Shown piece by piece: positions 57,651 to 64,000 of a stretch of 64,000 nt of DNA. The notes below the pieces were generated by a model. That model was not told the origin of the DNA. It saw nothing but the letters and a program-made list of their open reading frames with translations, and did not search any database. The translations under genes were made by a program, and so were the position numbers. The DNA is taken from NCBI RefSeq assembly GCF_028554725.1, contig NC_071668.1, forward strand, positions 52,991,732 to 53,055,731, in the 5' to 3' direction. This DNA is from Zeugodacus cucurbitae. Taxonomy: Eukaryota > Arthropoda > Insecta > Diptera > Tephritidae. Within the stretch, counting starts at the first letter, position 1, and the number at the start of each line of letters is the position of its first letter.

Positions 57651-57878
57651 TAAATACTTCTAAGTATGTATCGTACATAAGACCCTTATATATCGCCGAA
57701 CAGCATTAAGCCCATCACAGATACGTTACTTTCACGCAGTAGACCTTAAATTTATCAGATATCATCTCAGAATCTCGGTTTCCGGTTATTGGTTCGTCGA
57801 TTCCTGAAACATTATATATTGATATACATTTATCAGTATCGGAATTTAATTATTAACGTTTACGTTTAAAAATTCCAG

Positions 57879-57882
57879 TTAA
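57879..57882 (+). repeat. TTAA target duplication, left (piggyBac)
   Basis: TTAA directly before the CCCTTTCG terminus. The matching TTAA is at 58790-58793. Confidence 0.85.
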
Positions 57883-58789
57883 CCCTTTCGGACCTGTTGG
57901 GACACATACATCCCAGAAAAAGTTTTCTCATAACTAAATTCTTAATTTTCCATTTAAACTCATTTAAAACCTTCCCGTCTGGTATTTTGAAGTTCAGGTA
58001 ACGGCTCTGTGTTTTTTTGTGCTAAAATTGTAAACAGAAGACGCTCATCGCGAGATTATGGGAGGAGTCGATAGACTGGACCAAATGGCTGGCTTATATG
58101 ATTTGAACCGAAAATCCAATAAGTGGTGGAAAAAAGTTGTTTATCGCCTCTTGATGATGTTTGTTGTAAATTCATGGATAATATATTCAGAGTTACGTCG
58201 TAAGAAGACGCCATTGATTGATTTTCTAGTAGTTTTAGCAGAAGAGCTCATTGATGAAGGTCAGAAAACGGCAGCCAATGTTCGCAGTGGAAGGTCTGGT
58301 TGCATTTCCAAAAAGAAGAAGACTTATAGGAATACCGCTACTCATTTACCAATTGAAGGAGGCACAAGACGAAGCCTCAATAATATTGAAAAACGCACTA
58401 AAACGATATGTGAAGAGTGTCAAATTCCACTATGTAAGAATTGTTTCGCACCTTATCATAACCGATGATTTATCTAATATTTTTATGAAATATAATTTCA
58501 GTTTTACTAACTTTTCCTGCAAAATAAATGAAATAAATGATTTTTAGTTGATAAAAAATATCCAACATACTGTTTAGTTTTTATTGAGTTATGTGATATA
58601 GAGACCCAACGGGACTTATACGTCCCGCTCAAAACAACGGAATGGACACATATGTCCCACCCCCCTTAGGCCCTCCTGGAGGGGGTAGAAACTCCACTTC
58701 AAAATTTTCCACTTTTAAGACCTATACTAAAGCTATAGTAATCAATCAACCAGGGAGTTTCCTGCTGGTTGCTTTCAGGTTCGAAAGGG
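57883..58789 (+). mobile_element. piggyBac-family deletion derivative with intact ends
   Basis: A 907-bp element between two TTAA sites. Terminal inverted repeats are CCCTTTCGGACCTG and CAGGTTCGAAAGGG (13 of 14 paired). Inside the ends are quasi-palindromes built on GGGAC-N6-GTCCC: TGGGACACATACATCCCA (57898-57915), CGGGACTTATACGTCCCG (58610-58627) and TGGACACATATGTCCCA (58643-58659). These are candidate transposase-binding sites. Only the C-terminal part of the transposase remains. Both ends look complete, so the element could be cross-mobilised by a full-length relative. Confidence 0.9.
58058..58468 (+). pseudogene. C-terminal third of a piggyBac transposase
   Basis: The open frame of 136 codons starts MGGVDRLDQMAGLYDLNRKS followed by NKWWKKVVYRLLMM. 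This is the block holding the last catalytic Asp of the DDD triad in piggyBac transposases (usual form MGGVDLLDQ). It continues through a hydrophobic FVVNSWIIYSEL helix and a basic linker, and ends in a Cys/His-rich tail (ICEECQIPLCKNCFAPYH), a remnant of the C-terminal zinc-binding domain. The frame is open upstream only to a TAA at 58030, so the N-terminus and the first two catalytic Asp residues are deleted. The ATG is a normal internal Met of the family, not a real start. It is inactive as a transposase. If translated, it would be a DNA-binding-type fragment. Confidence 0.92.
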
Positions 58790-58793
58790 TTAA
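58790..58793 (+). repeat. TTAA target duplication, right (piggyBac)
   Basis: TTAA directly after the CGAAAGGG terminus. Confidence 0.85.
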
Positions 58794-60871
58794 GAGTCTT
58801 TGTCTTATATTTTACTGGTGCTTACATTTCATTAGAGAAAGATCTTCAAGTCTCCTCTAGTAGGCTTATTGGAATGGTCTCTTAAGCAAAGAGCCTGCTC
58901 TAAAGCCTTTAACAGTGTTTACCGTCGCATAGGATGTTCATTTAGTTTTTATAGAATTAAATGGAAATTTATATAACTCTACCTATTTCAACTTTTTCGC
59001 TTAACTGTAAACTTTTGTGAGCACCCTCGTAAAGGATGTGAAGCTTATTCTCCAATGGCCTGAATACTCATATGAGGGCATTATACAAATGCATTTTTTC
59101 CATGTGGCTTAATATAGCCCATTATTATACCAAAGGAAATCGACAGTCATCGTTGTGCAAACAAAGCGGGTGCCACCACACTACACGCCAACATACAACA
59201 TATTCCAAGAACCTGCCACATGCAAATACCAACATGGCATATACACCGTTATAAGTGCATACTTATTGCTGTAATAGAAATTAATGCTTGCTACCATTTA
59301 CCATTCAATTAAGCGAACTGTATAGATTTTTATCCGCATTAGCACCTGGGCGTATGCGAAATTAAACGAAAGCGAAATGTATCAATATGAGTAGGGAGAG
59401 CGTAGTAAAAACTAACGTGTACTTATGTATGAGTAAATGTAAAAGGAAAATAAATATGTTTGAATACAATTCACAAAATAGTGAACTATTGAAGAAAAAA
59501 TATTTTTGTATTGATATCGAAGTGTTTTTGTGAACTGCAGAATCGAACCTATCAGTTATTTATTTAAAAGGTTTTTGGACAATGCTTGTTATCTATAGTA
59601 CTCATATACATACTTTTTAGTGAAATGCTTTAATTTTTAATTTACAAATCCCTACCACTTTTTATATTATTTATTATTTTTTTTAATACGTAATGGAATA
59701 TATCATTTTAATTATCCATTTTCTCTCCTCGTTTTAAATATATTTTACAAACATTACAATAATTTATTCTTGTTCCAGACAAGGCTCTAAAGATAATCTC
59801 GAGCTCCGGAGTGGAATACAGGGTTTATTATCTTTGGGTGATATGTAAATAAATAAATAAGCACACATTAATTAATCGATTAAATTGGTTAGCTTTGCAA
59901 ACCTCAACTCAGTGCACTACTTTCAACACGTTACCCAGAATTTATTGTTTCTTTAACAGGAGGATAGGATGGAGGATTTTTTGATGATATCTCATATATC
60001 TGCAACTACTAGGGAACCCTCCATAAAACACAATTTTAAAATCAATTTTATCCATTAACCTTACAATATATAGATCAAACAATAATGAACATAACGAAAT
60101 GTGCCTTGAGCTATTTTGTAAAAATGATCCCAATCAAACCATAACTTTTCAAAGACCTCAAATACCGAATCTGAGGACCTTTGTGTATATCACGGACATA
60201 TCAAAAATATCGGTAATTCTGTGATGATTCTACCTCACCTGTCTCCATACAACTTTGGTAACATGCATTTGACAAAACCTATAGTCTCACCGCTTACGTG
60301 TCTATTGAGTAGTGTTTAGTCAGTACTGGACGTCTGTACGTTTATATCTCGAACCAAAATGGACTGTTGACTACCGACTTGTTCACAATCTGATGACAAT
60401 GTGGCTAGAAAACCTATCGGCTTTGCAGTTTCCAGCGATAACAGTGATGCTGTTAAAAAGCTCGCAAACAAGTAAAGAAGTAATTTGAAGGCCCTTGAGA
60501 TTAGTTTAACACATTTCTTATTGTCGATTAAATCATACTAATTATATTATTTAAATACAGGGTTTGTACGAATTTGAATATTTCTTATTGCCTTCCGAAA
60601 GATGGTCCAATGGTCCAATTTATGTGATAAACTACTTGATCAAGGCATGATTGCAATTAGTATATTGTAATGCCGAATACATATACTCGTATTCGCCTAA
60701 CTGTATCGACCGCTTGGTAACGTATAATTTATAATATAAATTTTATATACATCAATAAGAATGATAACGGAAGAAACTTGAGTGAAGCAAAAGTCTCACC
60801 ATATCTTGCGCCATCCAAAGGTGCTTCACTTCATTTCAAAGTCGGTTGAAAATTTGTATAAATGCATGTTA
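58794..60871. other. Unassigned AT-rich DNA
   Basis: No gene, RNA or element end was recognised. The short frames at 59072-59254 and 59942-60133 (minus) lack motifs. Confidence 0.55.
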
Positions 60872-61641
60872 TTATACTCTCGCAACAAATGTTGCTAAAG
60901 AGAGTATTATGGTTTTGTTCACCTAACGGTTGTTTGTAACACCCAAAACTAAACGAGTTAGATATAGGGTTATATATACCAAAGTGATCAGGGTGAAGAG
61001 TGGAGTTCAAATCCGAATATCTGTCTGTCCGTCCGTCCGTCCGTCTGTGCAAGCTGTAACTTGAGTAAAAATTAAGATATCTTGATGAAACTTGGCACAC
61101 TTATTTCTTGGCACCATTGGAAGGTTGCTTTCGAAAATGAGCAAAATCGGACCACTGCCACGCCCACAAAATGGCGAAAACCGAAAACACATAAAGTGCC
61201 ATAACTAAGCCATAAATAAAGCTATGGAAATAAAACTTGGTATGAAGGATCGCACTATGAAGGGGCATATTTGGATGTAATTTTTTTGGGGAAGTGGGCG
61301 TGGCCCCGCCCCCTACTAAGTTTTTTGTACATATCTCGCAAACCAATAGAGCTATATAAACAGAACTTTGCACAAATACTATGTTAATAGTGTGGCAGCC
61401 CCATTCTAAAAATCGCCGAAATTGGACCATAGGTTTTTAAGGCCCCATATATCGAACACGAGGATTTCGGTGCTTCTATCCTAATATTAGGATTTCCAAC
61501 TTTCAATGGACTTTATACAATATATATGACGAATATGTGGGTCAAATTGTGTATTATAAAATATATATAAAGTTAAATAAATAAATTGCGAGAGTATAAA
61601 ATGTTCGGTTACACCCGAACTTAGCCCTTCCTTACTTGTTT
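60872..61641 (+). mobile_element. DINE-B element, both ends intact, internally deleted
   Basis: It starts TTATACTCTCGCAACAAATG with an immediate hairpin (CTAAAGAGAGTATTATGG). It carries (GTCC)n near 61026-61043 and ends TTGCGAGAGTATAAAATG followed by the hairpin GTTCGGTTACACCCGAAC and TTCCTTACTTGTTTT. Near 61362 it jumps from AGAGCTATATAAACAGAA to the TTTGCACAAATACTATG block, so the middle third found in the 34762 copy is deleted. The three minus-strand open frames over it are shadows of the repeat. It is non-coding. Confidence 0.87.
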
Positions 61642-64000
61642 TTTATATATAATCGTATCATAATAAAAATAATAGTTGTAAAGCTTGATAAGTTATTTTA
61701 TAAAACCACATACGATCTATTCAGGATCTATATTTGTGTTCATTTATTCAACTATATTCTTCAAAGCAGTTGGTTCATATAGTTTAAAAAGCTATATTTG
61801 AAAATCCGTATCTCGAATTTTTGCGACCTTCTCACTCATTTCAACCAATTATATTTTAGATAATACTATAATGACACACATTTTCCATTGTTTTCACCTC
61901 CAGTATATATGTATGACATTCATTATCGGACGTGGCAGTAAAAATTCAGATTTATCACTTTTATTCATGAAAATGCTCGTTTATGAACAAAAAACCTGAA
62001 ACGTATGTATGTTCCGTGGCCAACATTGTGGTTATGATACGAACGCTAGTGTATTTGTTTGTGTTATGTTACATAATGCCGACTATTGGATAGACACCGC
62101 ATTGAGAAGATCCACAGAAAGAAGAATCCTTATGGAAATGAAGCATAACAAAAAGCGATGACTGCGAGAAGCTTGATTGGTGCATTGCAACCACTGTCAC
62201 TGTGAAGCTCGATTATCGGCAGTAGTCGGTGACAGCGAAGTACAAGTCACCCTATTAGAGTTAAAATTTTTTATGGAAATTATAATAAGTTTTCCGAATC
62301 AATTACGTAAACAATTGAAATCGCAATTTCGTTAGCAATATTTTAGTTGATAAAACAATCGAAAAAAATTTATGGTTTCGCATTTTAGTAAAAAAGAAAA
62401 GCTGCAAAAGATTTGATGATTCGAGTAACTCTTCATCAGTAATGGATTCGAATCGACTATATTATATACTACATATATATCGATATTATTAATATTAATG
62501 ATTCTCCAAAATAAACATTGTCTCTTTTCATTTCATACCAGTACCAGCAAGGATTCTTTTAACACAAATATTTCAGAAATAATTTTGCTTTCTTGAACAA
62601 CCGTTTCCAAAACAACCCATTTACCAAGAAGGGAAAAAACAATATGATAACTATTTCAACTTCTCCAAAGCCTTATAATGCCCAATGTAGTGCACTTCTC
62701 TTTTTATGGTATACTATGGACCAATAAAAAACATTGCGGGTGAAATGTCGTCAGCCGTTGATGAAATATGAATGCAGAAACGAAGACGAAGAACTGATGA
62801 CAAACATGACAGTTGTAGTGGTTGCATAAATTTGCCATAATCATAATTTTTCACAGTACCGCGGTATTCCACTACCGCATCCGGATTTGCAAGCATTCAT
62901 TTATTTATTTCCTTATTCTATGTTTTGCTCATTTTGCTTTCTATGTGCATCCTGTTGTCAAGTCATAATATATTTATTTGTAAGGCTGTTCGCAAAATAG
63001 CAAATTAAATTTACATAAATAGTAAATATAAAATGAATAGGAGTAGTGACCAAGATTACGAGACAATGCCAATAATTAAGCGAGACTTCTGTCCAAAAAT
63101 GTTAGGAAAAACATGTAAAAGTTCAAATAATTAAAAAAAATTGCAATCTTTATTGAAAAGAGAGTTTCCGTTCCCACAAATTCGCTGCCTGGGCAAAACA
63201 AATACCTGCCTGCCATGACGAAAGCTTTGTGCAACGAAATTCCTAATCAAACGAGAACTCTTTTCTTTGAGCACTACTTGAAATTGCTTCTGGTTATATG
63301 TATGTAAATTTTCGATTGTTATGCACATATTTATTAATAAATCATTTTATTAAAGCAACAAATACTGCAGTATCCAAAGAGGAACACCAGAAACTCTTTT
63401 TTTATACGCTCTAAGTGGCAAAGCTAATGGTAGCACTTCCTTTATCCTTTATATTTTCAATCGTTTTTTTATTTTGTGCATAAACGCTGAATTCGTAGTG
63501 GAAGTTGTATAAGAATTCAATTTCTTGGTTGATTTCATACGAAAATTGCACGAAACTCGCAATCGGGCTTCACTTTGCATACAGAAATGTCATATCTGTG
63601 TATTGGAATCAAACGCGTCACCCAGCAGTGAAATTTCAAAGCTATAAATTTGTGGGATGTTTGTAAGATCTATTCCATTACTGGTTTGTTTAGAACAAGA
63701 ATTTGTGTATTTTATAATATTGTAAGTTATAAAATAAAGAGAAATAATCAATGAAAGTGAGTATTTGGTTCCAAGTTTACTTGGCTTCCGAAACGATTAA
63801 AATTATCGTTGCATTAATTTTTCGAATATTGTTATGAGAAATGTTGTCTCAGAAAATATTAATTGCTTACATGGGTTTTGTCGGGTAAAAAAGGCTTATT
63901 TGCAATATTTTTTTTTCTATGTAAAAAATTATTTATTTGATTCAAACTTTTTTCTGTCTTATAATACATTTTCAAAACAAAAAACTTAAAACACCTCCAT
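61642..64000. other. Unassigned AT-rich DNA to the window edge
   Basis: No supportable gene, RNA gene or element terminus. A modestly GC-richer patch lies at 62080-62250. Short frames at 62714-62896 and 63131-63328 (minus) have no recognised motif. Confidence 0.55.

Noticed and set aside
58642..58860. A 72-codon frame at the right end of the piggyBac element.
   Set aside because: It consists of the element's terminal palindromes and TIR and reads out into flanking DNA.
1..64000. tRNA, rRNA, snRNA genes and CRISPR arrays.
   Set aside because: I looked for a GTTCRANYC-type B box with a matching acceptor stem, conserved rRNA blocks and regularly spaced direct repeats, and recognised none. A covariance-model scan would be the decisive test.

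Overview
The window looks like AT-rich intergenic or intronic DNA from a higher fly, most probably a tephritid fruit fly (Bactrocera/Zeugodacus/Ceratitis group). The evidence is many DINE-1/INE-1-like repeats of dipteran type, RTE, RNase H-bearing LINE, mariner, Tc1, hAT, pogo and piggyBac relics, and abundant CATA/CA/GT-type low-complexity DNA. The species is an inference. I found no convincing host protein-coding exon, no tRNA or rRNA gene, no CRISPR array and nothing prokaryotic. Nearly every supportable feature is a transposable element or its remnant.

The centrepiece is an intact RTE-clade non-LTR retrotransposon at 18226-21493 (RTE-A copy 2). It has one uninterrupted 996-residue endonuclease/reverse-transcriptase ORF, an (AT)n tail and a perfect 13-bp target-site duplication (TSD). 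A close but broken sibling (copy 1, 10733-13686, 10-bp TSD) has several frame-breaking deletions, one of which removes the catalytic YADD box. A 46-bp stub of the same family sits at 10069-10114. Other RTE subfamilies are present as 5'-truncated, internally deleted copies at 979-1560 (CATA tail), 36541-37796 (minus strand, AAG tail, 12-bp TSD) and 45205-45680 (AAG tail). In all of these a small hairpin encloses the stop codon just before the tail.

Layout: 0.3-1.8 kb DINE-A element, RTE fragment and mariner scrap; 3.8-4.4 kb mariner relic (minus); 9.6-13.7 kb DINE-B remnant with the RTE stub, then RTE copy 1; 14.55-15.4 kb LINE relic (minus); 18.2-21.5 kb intact RTE; 23.0-23.8 kb mariner-like relic joined to a pogo-like MITE fragment; 25.2-26.0 and 27.3-28.4 kb DINE-like elements; 29.9-30.35 kb pogo-like MITE; 30.7-32.6 kb DINE-B and Tc1 relic; 34.8-36.0 kb DINE-B; 36.5-37.8 kb RTE-B (minus); 41.3-42.0 kb possible retroelement ORF1 relic; 44.1-45.7 kb DINE-B and RTE-B; 48.56-48.85 kb MITE; 49.1-50.0 kb hAT (ZMYM1-like) relic; 50.3-52.7 kb DINE-B and LINE RNase H relic; 55.2-56.3 kb DINE-B and a 214-bp LINE 3' end; 57.9-58.8 kb piggyBac deletion derivative; 60.9-61.6 kb DINE-B. 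The intervening stretches show no gene I can support.

How the parts work together: the intact RTE could in principle supply enzyme for its own copies and for 3'-end stubs that keep the hairpin and tail. The DINE, pogo-like and piggyBac derivatives are non-autonomous and would depend on enzymes encoded elsewhere. The nearest thing to something undescribed is the stop-codon hairpin of the RTE family together with the 46-bp stub, which point to a very short 3' signal for retrotransposition.
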